46,805 bases of DNA from positions 1 to 46,805 of the forward strand of contig NZ_BDGJ01000101.1 in the NCBI RefSeq assembly GCF_002207765.1, given 5' to 3'. The stretch's first letter is position 1. Every line of letters starts with the position of its first letter. Origin of the DNA: Calderihabitans maritimus (lineage in GTDB: Bacteria > Bacillota > KKC1 > Calderihabitantales > Calderihabitantaceae). This document shows positions 40,304 through 46,805 of the stretch, piece by piece. Position numbers and translations under genes: made by a program. The notes beneath the pieces were generated by a model. It did no database searches. It was not told the origin of the DNA and saw only the letters and a program-made list of their open reading frames with translations.

Positions 40304-41530
40304 GTGAAACAAATCACCGTGCTGGTGGTGGATGATGTAGCTCAAACCAGGAAGGATATCAGTCGTCTGCTGTATTTTGAAGACGACATTACCGTAATAG
40401 GTGAGGCGGAGAACGGGGAAGAAGCCGTCAAGATGGCGGAGAATCTAAAACCTGACATAGTTTTAATGGATGTCAATATGCCTCTGATGGACGGGATTGC
40501 AGCTACCGAAGCTATTTCCTGCCATGTCCCTGAGACCTCGGTAATCATTATCTCCATTCAAGGAGAGCAGGAGTATTTGAGAAAAGCTATGATGGCAGGC
40601 GCAAGCGAATATCTGGTAAAGCCTTTCAGCGGTGATGAACTGGCGGGCACCATTCGTAAGGTATATGCCGCCCGTCGAAAGCGAGAGGGAGGTACAAAGG
40701 TAGCGGAGACACGCTTAGTTGAAAAGGAAGAAAGGGGCAAAATTATTGCCTTTTTTTCCGGAAAAGGTGGTGTTGGTAAAACAACTTTAGCTACGAATTT
40801 TGCCGTAGCCCTGGCCCGGAGCGAAAAAGGAAAGGTTGTACTGGTGGATTTAGATCTGCAATTCGGCGATATCGCCCTGTTCCTTAATTTGGATCCCCGG
40901 AGAACTATCAGCGGACTGGTCCAGGAGAAAGATCAGATGGATGATGAACTAATGGAAAGCTATTTGATACCCCACTTTTCCGGTGTCAAGATACTGGCGG
41001 CTCCCTCTTTTCCGCAGGAAGCGGAGTTAGTTAGCTGGGAAGACGTAGAACAAATTTTAGAGTACTTAAAAGAGAAATATCAATACGTGATAGTAGATAC
41101 AGCCTGCTTCTTTCACGACATTAATATTAGTTTGTTAGATGTAGCTGATCACATACTGTTAGTTACAGCAAGGGATTTGGCCAGTCTTAAAAACCTGCGG
41201 AGTTTGGCAGAAATATTAGAGCAACTGCAATATCACCAGAAAGTCGGTGTGGTAGTGAACCGATTGGGCTCGGCAGGCGAGGTTGAAGGTAGCATTTTTA
41301 AAAAAGCTCTGAAATATCCGGTGGTTGGACAGATACCCGAGGCTAGTAAGTTGGTAACTGAATCTGTAAACCAAGGCATACCCGTGGTGCTGCGCCGAGG
41401 GACGGCACCTTTTACAGTTAAGATATTTGAACTAGTCGGGGAGGTAGTTGGCAAAAATAAAGTATCCTTCAACCGCGGTTTCCCGATACGTGTTTTTTGG
41501 AATAAGGTTCTGGGAATGGTTTTAGATTAA
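40304..41530 (+). CDS. TadZ/CpaE-like protein: response receiver fused to MinD/ParA ATPase
   Basis: This 408-residue protein places the pilus machine at its site in the cell. The N-terminal receiver domain (1-120) is complete, with acidic VVDDVAQ, D56 in VLMDVNMPLMDG and lysine in EYLVKPF. The ATPase domain (about 145-390) has a deviant Walker A FSGKGGVGKTTLATN, LVDLDLQFGDIALFL and the VIVDTACFFHD Walker B. In many TadZ proteins the receiver is degenerate and cannot be phosphorylated, so an intact D56 is worth noting. GTG start behind GAAGGAGGAAAACA. It lies 17 bases after cpaB. Confidence 0.93.
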   Translation: MKQITVLVVDDVAQTRKDISRLLYFEDDITVIGEAENGEEAVKMAENLKPDIVLMDVNMPLMDGIAATEAISCHVPETSVIIISIQGEQEYLRKAMMAGASEYLVKPFSGDELAGTIRKVYAARRKREGGTKVAETRLVEKEERGKIIAFFSGKGGVGKTTLATNFAVALARSEKGKVVLVDLDLQFGDIALFLNLDPRRTISGLVQEKDQMDDELMESYLIPHFSGVKILAAPSFPQEAELVSWEDVEQILEYLKEKYQYVIVDTACFFHDINISLLDVADHILLVTARDLASLKNLRSLAEILEQLQYHQKVGVVVNRLGSAGEVEGSIFKKALKYPVVGQIPEASKLVTESVNQGIPVVLRRGTAPFTVKIFELVGEVVGKNKVSFNRGFPIRVFWNKVLGMVLD

Positions 41531-41545
41531 GGGGGAGCAAAAGAC

Positions 41546-42880
41546 ATGTCTCTTTTAAGACGGCTGGAGAAAAAAGATAGAAGTGAAGAACGCCAGCGTA
41601 GAACGGGTAGTGATTCTGAAACTTCTGCGGTAGAAAATTTTAAAATGAGGGCACACCAAAGATTAGTGGAAGAGCTGGGGGAAGAAAGGATAGATAAGGA
41701 GCAGTTGTTACCTAAGATAATGGCAGTGGTAGAGGAAATGTTTGAAGAAGAACAGCTTTTTTTCTCCCGTTCGGAAAGAAATTCGATTGTGCAGGAGCTT
41801 TTACACGAAGTTCTCGGGTACGGCCCTATTCAGCCGTTTCTAAATGATGCTACTGTTTCGGAAATTATGGTAAATGGTCCTCGGCAAGTATACATCGAAA
41901 GGAATGGAAAATTAGAGTTGACTGATGTACAGTTCCGAAATAATGAGCATGTTCTGAACATTATTGAAAAAATAGTGAATCCCTTAGGCCGACGGATTGA
42001 TGAGAGCATGCCTATGGTAGACGCCCGGCTTCCTGATGGTTCCCGGGTAAATGCTATTATCCCTCCCCTTGCTCTGAACGGACCTATACTGACTATCCGC
42101 AAGTTTTCCCATAAACCCTTGGAAGCAGGAGACCTGATCCGGTTCGGGACACTCACCCAAGCTATGGCTTCGTTCTTGGAAGCGTGTGTCCGCGCCCGTC
42201 TAAACATTATAGTTTCCGGCGGCACTGGTTCCGGAAAGACTACTACCCTTAACGTTCTTTCTTCCTTTATTCCCCATCACGAACGGATTATCACTATTGA
42301 GGACGCGGCAGAGCTGCATTTGAGACAAGAGCATGTGGTTTCGCTGGAGACGAGACCTCCGAATGTTGAAGGCAAAGGGACTATAACTATTCGCGACTTG
42401 GTCCGCAACGCTTTGCGAATGAGGCCGGACCGGATAGTGGTAGGCGAGGTAAGGGGTGGAGAAGCCCTGGATATGCTGCAGGCTATGAACACCGGTCATG
42501 ACGGATCGCTTACCACGGCCCATGCTAATTCTCCGCGAGACTTACTCTCTCGTCTGGAAACTATGGTCTTAATGTCGGGGATGGATTTGCCGGTACGGGC
42601 AATCAGAGAACAGATTGCTTCGGCTGTGGACTTGATTGTACAACAAAGTCGGTTGCGGGACGGTACGCGCAAAATTACTCATATCACTGAGGTTCAGGGA
42701 ATGGAAGGAGAGGTTATTGTTCTACAGGATATTTTTGTATATGAGCAGACGGGAGTAGAAGGAGATGGAAAAGTATTGGGTCGCTTTCGAGCCACGGGAA
42801 TACGACCTAGGTTCATGCCCCGGCTAGAAGCCATGGGCATCAGGTTGCCCGACGATATCTTTTCCCGGGCCGACTGGTAG
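41546..42880 (+). CDS. cpaF: Tad secretion ATPase TadA/CpaF
   Basis: This 444-residue hexameric ATPase powers pilus extension. Motifs: Walker [17 protein letters not shown], Asp box [11 protein letters not shown], Walker B-like [17 protein letters not shown] and His box [13 protein letters not shown]. The N-terminal all-alpha segment (about 1-120) with [17 protein letters not shown] is typical of CpaF. It follows the TadZ-like gene by 15 bases and precedes tadB. Confidence 0.97.
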   Translation: MSLLRRLEKKDRSEERQRRTGSDSETSAVENFKMRAHQRLVEELGEERIDKEQLLPKIMAVVEEMFEEEQLFFSRSERNSIVQELLHEVLGYGPIQPFLNDATVSEIMVNGPRQVYIERNGKLELTDVQFRNNEHVLNIIEKIVNPLGRRIDESMPMVDARLPDGSRVNAIIPPLALNGPILTIRKFSHKPLEAGDLIRFGTLTQAMASFLEACVRARLNIIVSGGTGSGKTTTLNVLSSFIPHHERIITIEDAAELHLRQEHVVSLETRPPNVEGKGTITIRDLVRNALRMRPDRIVVGEVRGGEALDMLQAMNTGHDGSLTTAHANSPRDLLSRLETMVLMSGMDLPVRAIREQIASAVDLIVQQSRLRDGTRKITHITEVQGMEGEVIVLQDIFVYEQTGVEGDGKVLGRFRATGIRPRFMPRLEAMGIRLPDDIFSRADW

Positions 42881-42892
42881 GGAGTGAACGGA

Positions 42893-43858
42893 GTGAAGCT
42901 TTCTCCCGAATTAGGTTTGGTGATTTTGTCTTTTACAAGTGCATTTTTTATCGGTGTAGCATTAAGTATCTTAAAAGATCACCGGCAGGCACGACTGCGG
43001 GAAAGATACAGCCGGTATTCAGTAGAACCGAATAAGGATATTAAGAAACAATTACCAGAATTCAAGGTATTCATAGATATAGCAGGCAAGCTATTTAAAA
43101 CGAAGATTGAATGGGGTTACCTATGGCGGAAATTGGATTTGGTTTTAATTCAGGCTGATGCACCTTTTAAAGTGCAGGAGTTTCTAGCTCTAGAGCTCCT
43201 GTCCGCTATGGCCGTAGCAGGACTCTTTTTGACCCAAAGATATTTACTGGGCTTAAGCGTGCTTGCCGGCACGCTATTATTTCCGGCTCTGCTTTTGAAT
43301 AGAGCTAGAGCTAAAAGAAAACAAAAGCTTGAGAATCAGTTGCCAGACACGCTAATTTTAATGGCCAACGCTCTTCAGGCCGGCTTCAGTTTTACCCAGG
43401 CCATGGAAATGATTAGCCGTGAAATGGCTGCTCCAATTGGTAATGAGTTTGCCAGGACCTTACAAGAGATTAAGCTGGGTTCATCAACGGAGCAGGCCCT
43501 GCTGCGTCTTGCTCAACGTACCGAAAGTTCGGACGTGGAATTGATGACAACTGCCGTTTTAATTCAACGGCAGGTAGGCGGAAATTTGGCAGAAATTTTG
43601 AATAATATCGCTTCAACCATCAAGGAAAGAATTAGAATTCGGGGTGAGATCAAAACTCTTACGGCGCAAGGCAGAATTTCTGGGTTTATTATCGGCAGTT
43701 TACCGTTATTCCTGTTAGCTTTCTTACTTATTTTCAATCCGCAATACATAGCTGTCCTTTTCAGTACCCGTGCCGGAAGGTTGTTGTTAGGTTGGGGGGT
43801 AATTTCCGAGGTACTAGGAGTAATTTTGATAAGGAAAATAGTTAATGTTCAGATATGA
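42893..43858 (+). CDS. tadB: Tad pilus inner membrane protein TadB
   Basis: This 321-residue protein belongs to the GspF/TadB group, with N-terminal and central helices and a T2SSF domain (LPDTLILMANALQAGFSFTQAMEMIS; VELMTTAVLIQRQVGGNLAEIL). TadB and TadC form the platform in the membrane. GGGAGTGA at 42880-42887 sets GTG 42893; GTG 42884 is in frame. It lies 12 bases after cpaF. Confidence 0.94.
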   Translation: MKLSPELGLVILSFTSAFFIGVALSILKDHRQARLRERYSRYSVEPNKDIKKQLPEFKVFIDIAGKLFKTKIEWGYLWRKLDLVLIQADAPFKVQEFLALELLSAMAVAGLFLTQRYLLGLSVLAGTLLFPALLLNRARAKRKQKLENQLPDTLILMANALQAGFSFTQAMEMISREMAAPIGNEFARTLQEIKLGSSTEQALLRLAQRTESSDVELMTTAVLIQRQVGGNLAEILNNIASTIKERIRIRGEIKTLTAQGRISGFIIGSLPLFLLAFLLIFNPQYIAVLFSTRAGRLLLGWGVISEVLGVILIRKIVNVQI

Positions 43859-43876
43859 GCGCAGGGGGCGTTGACC

Positions 43877-44794
43877 GTGGAGAAAATTATTGGAGGGTTA
43901 ATATTCTTAAGTACGGTGCTTTTGGTTCAGGCGGTTGAAGGGGTAATTAAGGAAAAAAATTCTGGTCTTAGAAAACGCCTCCGACAAAATTTTAATTCTG
44001 AGTTCGATTTCCGAAATGTGGAATTAAATCAGCCTTTTTTAAAGCGGCTGGGGTTACCTCTAATAAGAAAATTCGCTGATTTTTTGGCTGAAGTTATCCC
44101 GGGACAAAAAAAGGAGATGTTACAACTGCTGCTCAACCAAGCAGGAAATCCTTGGGGGTTAAATGCAGATGAATTTACAGCTCTCAGGTATCTTCTGGCA
44201 CTTTTGATTGCTATATTAGTAATGATTTTGGCCCTGGTTTTTCAGGATAATATTGGTAGTGCTATAGTCTATGCTCTCTTTGGATTTTGGACCGGTCGCT
44301 GGGTTCCAGACTATTATCTGAAGAAAAAGATCCGGAAGAGACAAGAAGAAATCTCTCGTTCATTACCGGATGTTTTAGACCTTCTGACCGTAAGTATAGA
44401 AGCAGGGCTGGGATTTGATGGCGCTTTGAGCAGGGTGGTGGAGAAATATAAAGGAAGCCTTGCCGAAGAGTTTGAGCGGGTACTGAAGGAGTTCCAGATA
44501 GGTAAACCGCGGCGGGAATGTCTGAGGGATTTTGCCTTGCGAATAGGTTTGGAAGAAGTTAGCACTTTCGTAGGGGCCATAATTCAAGCGGAACAGATGG
44601 GAGTCAGTATGAGTAAGGTTATACGTTCCCAGGCCAGCCAAATCCGGGCGCGGCGAAAGCAGAAAATAGAAACCCAGGCCATGCAGGCACCGATTAAAAT
44701 GTTACTGCCTTTGGTACTTTTTATTTTTCCTACTCTGTTTATCGTTCTGCTCGGACCGGCCATGCTACAAATAATGCAAATCCTGGGGGAATGA
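43877..44794 (+). CDS. tadC: Tad pilus inner membrane protein TadC
   Basis: This 305-residue protein is the second platform protein, with the T2SSF domain (LPDVLDLLTVSIEAGLGFDGALSRV; EVSTFVGAIIQAEQMGVSMSKVI) and C-terminal helix KMLLPLVLFIFPTLFIVLLG. GTG 43877 follows CAGGGGGCG; TTG 43871 is in frame. It is 18 bases after tadB. Confidence 0.94.
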   Translation: MEKIIGGLIFLSTVLLVQAVEGVIKEKNSGLRKRLRQNFNSEFDFRNVELNQPFLKRLGLPLIRKFADFLAEVIPGQKKEMLQLLLNQAGNPWGLNADEFTALRYLLALLIAILVMILALVFQDNIGSAIVYALFGFWTGRWVPDYYLKKKIRKRQEEISRSLPDVLDLLTVSIEAGLGFDGALSRVVEKYKGSLAEEFERVLKEFQIGKPRRECLRDFALRIGLEEVSTFVGAIIQAEQMGVSMSKVIRSQASQIRARRKQKIETQAMQAPIKMLLPLVLFIFPTLFIVLLGPAMLQIMQILGE

Positions 44795-44797
44795 AAA

Positions 44798-45169
44798 GTG
44801 AAATTATATAATGTTACCCGGAGAAGAATGTTGGCTGAAGATCTAACAGTTGCTAATTCCTTTTTTAAGCGATTAAGAGGGCTTATGAGATACCCAAATT
44901 TTCCAAAACACCAAGGATTACTTTTGGTACCCTGCCGGTCAGTGCATACGTGTTTTATGCGCTTTGCCATCGATGTAGTTTTCCTGAATTCCAGTTTTCG
45001 CGTAGTTTTTGCCATCAGCCAGTTAAAGCCGTACCGCTTCAGTCCGTGGATTAGAGAAGCGCAGATGGCGGTTGAACTGGAACCGGGTATTCTGGTTACG
45101 ACCGGTACCGGCATAGGAGATCAGTTGGCAATCATTGGGCGAGAGAGAGGGATGCTTAATGAACGGTAA
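44798..45169 (+). CDS. DUF192 family protein
   Basis: This 123-residue protein matches DUF192, a small beta-rich family of unknown function (FFKRLRGLMRYPNF, SVHTCFMRFAIDVVFL, ELEPG). Unlike many members it has no signal peptide. It begins 3 bases after tadC and overlaps the next gene by 11 bases, so it is translated with the pilus operon. A pilus role is position-based inference. Confidence 0.88.
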   Translation: MKLYNVTRRRMLAEDLTVANSFFKRLRGLMRYPNFPKHQGLLLVPCRSVHTCFMRFAIDVVFLNSSFRVVFAISQLKPYRFSPWIREAQMAVELEPGILVTTGTGIGDQLAIIGRERGMLNER

Positions 45170-46433
45170 CCTGGGGCGCTGGATAACGTTGAAAGTCACT
45201 GGCTTCATGGCATTTGTGGCTGTTGGGCTAAATCTTCTGATGGAGACAGTCGAAAATGCCGGTGTATGGTCATTTAAGGGGTTACCTGTCGCCGCGCAAC
45301 TTCTCTTCATAGCCGGAACCAGTTGGTTTCTTTATTTGGTATTGCAAAATTCCGTCCAAAAACCATTAAAGCAGACGATTGCGGCAGGGGAATCCATAAT
45401 TGAGGGAAAACTCTTTGTCCCACCGGCATGTTTCAGGAAAGGCGATTTAAACCATCTCTACTATGTTTTAAGTTGGGTTGCAGACTATTTCCGTAATATA
45501 CTGGAAATAGCAAAAGAAGCTATTTCCTGCGCAACCAATTTTTCACAACGAATTTTAGCCCAGGTCAACCAGTCCCGAAAAGATTATGGATTATTGAATA
45601 GACATTTGAAACAGGTTTTGCAGGCAACAGAAAAACTAGTTACCAGAACAACAGAACGGAGCACATATTGGTCGGAGTTAACCTCCAATAGCATTCGGTT
45701 TAAGGAGACTGTAGAAAGCTTGGAGAGTATTTTAAGCCGGAATTTTGAGAGCAGGACTGATATCCGGTATCTAGTTGAACTTGCGGCAGAAGAGGTTGGA
45801 AGGATGGGAGAAAAGGCTGAAAACGTGAACCAAAAGATTGAAGCAATGGTAGCCCGAATGGGCGAAGTGCAGGAGAAATTACAGAATCTCTTGGAACAAA
45901 GGGAAGAAGTGATGATGATAGTCTTAGAAGCCAACCTTGAAAACCGAAGTAGGGTTGTTGCTCCCTGGACGGAGCAAGTTTTTTATCTAGAGGACCGGGC
46001 AGTGGTCGAACTTAAAGAGGCAGCAAGGGCTCTGGATAATAGTTCTGAAGAGTTGTATCGTTTAAAAAAAGAAGTGGAGGCCTTGAGCTGCAGCATGTTC
46101 AGGGCGGGAGAAGAATTTTCTAAGTTATTAACGAGTGATGGAGTACTGGAGCAGGAGGAGGAAAAGATTTGGGAACCCATTTCTCATTTGTGGGAAATAC
46201 AGAAGGAAATTAGCATAGTCTGGCAAGCCGAGAAAAAAGTTTGGGAGGAACTTCAGCTAATTACTTGTAAATTAAACCAACAATGGAAGAAAATCGTTGA
46301 TTGTTGTCGACAGCAAGAGGAAGGTCTGGAAAGTATTCTTAATAATTTGGAACGATTGAGGCGGAGCACCAGGGGGCTCGAAGAATTAATAAACCAATTT
46401 CAAAGCGAGAAAAAATATGAGTTAACCCGCTGA
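45159..46433 (+). CDS. membrane coiled-coil protein, degenerate chemoreceptor-like
   Basis: This 424-residue protein has two membrane helices (about residues 8-30 and 43-66) with only a short outside loop, a HAMP-like segment (QKPLKQTIAAGESIIEGK, then KGDLNHLYYVLSWVADYF), and a long coiled coil to residue 424. The stretch VMMIVLEANLENRS and AVVELKEAARALDNSSEEL resembles the tip of chemoreceptors (LALNAAIEAARAGE..GFAVVADEVRKLA), but the CheA/CheW-binding residues are lost and about 9 residues are inserted. I infer a former chemoreceptor, now a structural or signalling partner of the pilus. ATG 45159 follows GAGAGAGGG. It ends the operon before a terminator. Confidence 0.75.
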   Translation: MNGNLGRWITLKVTGFMAFVAVGLNLLMETVENAGVWSFKGLPVAAQLLFIAGTSWFLYLVLQNSVQKPLKQTIAAGESIIEGKLFVPPACFRKGDLNHLYYVLSWVADYFRNILEIAKEAISCATNFSQRILAQVNQSRKDYGLLNRHLKQVLQATEKLVTRTTERSTYWSELTSNSIRFKETVESLESILSRNFESRTDIRYLVELAAEEVGRMGEKAENVNQKIEAMVARMGEVQEKLQNLLEQREEVMMIVLEANLENRSRVVAPWTEQVFYLEDRAVVELKEAARALDNSSEELYRLKKEVEALSCSMFRAGEEFSKLLTSDGVLEQEEEKIWEPISHLWEIQKEISIVWQAEKKVWEELQLITCKLNQQWKKIVDCCRQQEEGLESILNNLERLRRSTRGLEELINQFQSEKKYELTR

Positions 46434-46456
46434 TTAACACCTGCGGGTTATTTTTC
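46424..46456 (+). terminator. terminator of the pilus locus
   Basis: TAACCCGC (46424-46431) and GCGGGTTA (46444-46451) with a 12-base loop, then TTTTT. It separates the pilus locus from rnhB. Confidence 0.88.
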
Positions 46457-46532
46457 TAATTTTACAAAATCTCTTTTTCAGAAAGGTTTTTGGGAGAGCG
46501 AATAGAAATTTTTGAGGTGGGGGGCGGAAGAG

Positions 46533-46805
46533 ATGGATATTCGAGAGTTAACGGTGGATGAGGTTCGAAAATACATAGAAGAAAATTATAATCAGTTGCC
46601 GGAAACTTTAATCAAGCAGCTTAAAGTGGATCCCCGCCGGGGTGTTAGGAAAATCTACCAGCAGCTTATCAGGAAAAGGGAACAGTTGAGGGAGGAAAGG
46701 AAACGTGTTTGGGAACTTTATAATTTTGAAAGGGAAACTGGTTGTACGCTTGTGGCAGGAGTGGATGAAGCAGGACGCGGGCCGTTAGCAGGACCGGTGG
46801 TTGCG
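46533..46805 (+). CDS. rnhB: ribonuclease HII, N-terminal part (cut by window end)
   Basis: The first 91 codons of RNase HII, which removes ribonucleotides from DNA, are present. The N-terminal helical extension (residues 1-75, IRELTVDEVRKYIEENY onward) resembles that of the Bacillus enzyme. The catalytic motif VAGVDEAGRGPLAGPVV, with the first Asp-Glu pair, is at the window edge. The ATG follows GGTGGGGGGCGGAAG. rnhB normally follows rbgA; here the two are separated by 11 kb of two-component and pilus genes. Confidence 0.97.
   Translation, partial: MDIRELTVDEVRKYIEENYNQLPETLIKQLKVDPRRGVRKIYQQLIRKREQLREERKRVWELYNFERETGCTLVAGVDEAGRGPLAGPVVA

Overview
The window looks like a chromosomal segment of an anaerobic Gram-positive bacterium of the Clostridia (a Peptococcaceae- or thermophilic-clostridia-like lineage; species not determinable by eye). 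Evidence: the conserved ylxM-ffh-rpsP-khpA-ylqD-rimM-trmD-rplS-lepB-rbgA-(rnhB) gene order, strong AGGAGG-type ribosome binding sites with many TTG and GTG starts, a Bacillus-type di-heme SdhC that implies menaquinone, a tungsten-type aldehyde:ferredoxin oxidoreductase, and two sigma-54 activators. Every gene I accept is on the + strand. I saw no rRNA, tRNA, CRISPR array or insertion sequence.

Layout. (1) 219-1697: PAS-type sigma-54 activator with its own terminator. (2) 1830-9080: alcohol/aldehyde oxidation block: iron alcohol dehydrogenase behind a sigma-54 promoter, then a 46-residue membrane protein overlapping a sodium:solute symporter, an unrecognised protein, aldehyde ferredoxin oxidoreductase, zinc alcohol dehydrogenase and a MoaD/ThiS-like sulfur carrier. 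(3) 9081-9483: mostly unexplained intergenic DNA ending in a clear terminator. (4) 9484-17059: sigma-54 promoter, CitE-like CoA-ester lyase, SucC/SucD-like acyl-CoA ligase, TRAP transporter (DctP, DctQ, DctM) and a fumarase/aspartase-superfamily lyase. (5) 17213-25280: second sigma-54-like promoter, succinate dehydrogenase/fumarate reductase (CAB), two-subunit fumarase, MmgE/PrpD protein, DUF1847 protein and an FrhB-like iron-sulfur flavoprotein, closed by a perfect 20-bp terminator. (6) 25318-28532: PrpR-type sigma-54 activator and a LarA-like protein. (7) 28601-35297: the SRP/ribosome-maturation housekeeping operon. (8) 35391-37216: soluble DegS/DegU-like two-component pair. (9) 37372-46456: Tad/Flp pilus locus plus DUF192 and a degenerate chemoreceptor-like coiled-coil protein. 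(10) from 46533: start of rnhB, cut by the window end.

How it fits together (inference). Blocks 4-6 read as one sigma-54-controlled programme for an imported dicarboxylic acid. The TRAP system imports it; the MmgE/PrpD protein (possibly an isomerase or epimerase) and the lyase release fumarate; fumarase makes malate; the acyl-CoA ligase plus CitE-like lyase could activate and split malate (to acetyl-CoA and glyoxylate) or citrate (to acetyl-CoA and oxaloacetate); the menaquinone-linked complex disposes of or gains electrons on fumarate/succinate. Neither malate dehydrogenase nor malic enzyme is present in the window. The substrate is unknown, and this is the most interesting open question here. 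The second point of interest is the Tad pilus block with its DegS/DegU-like pair, sitting between rbgA and rnhB, which are usually adjacent.
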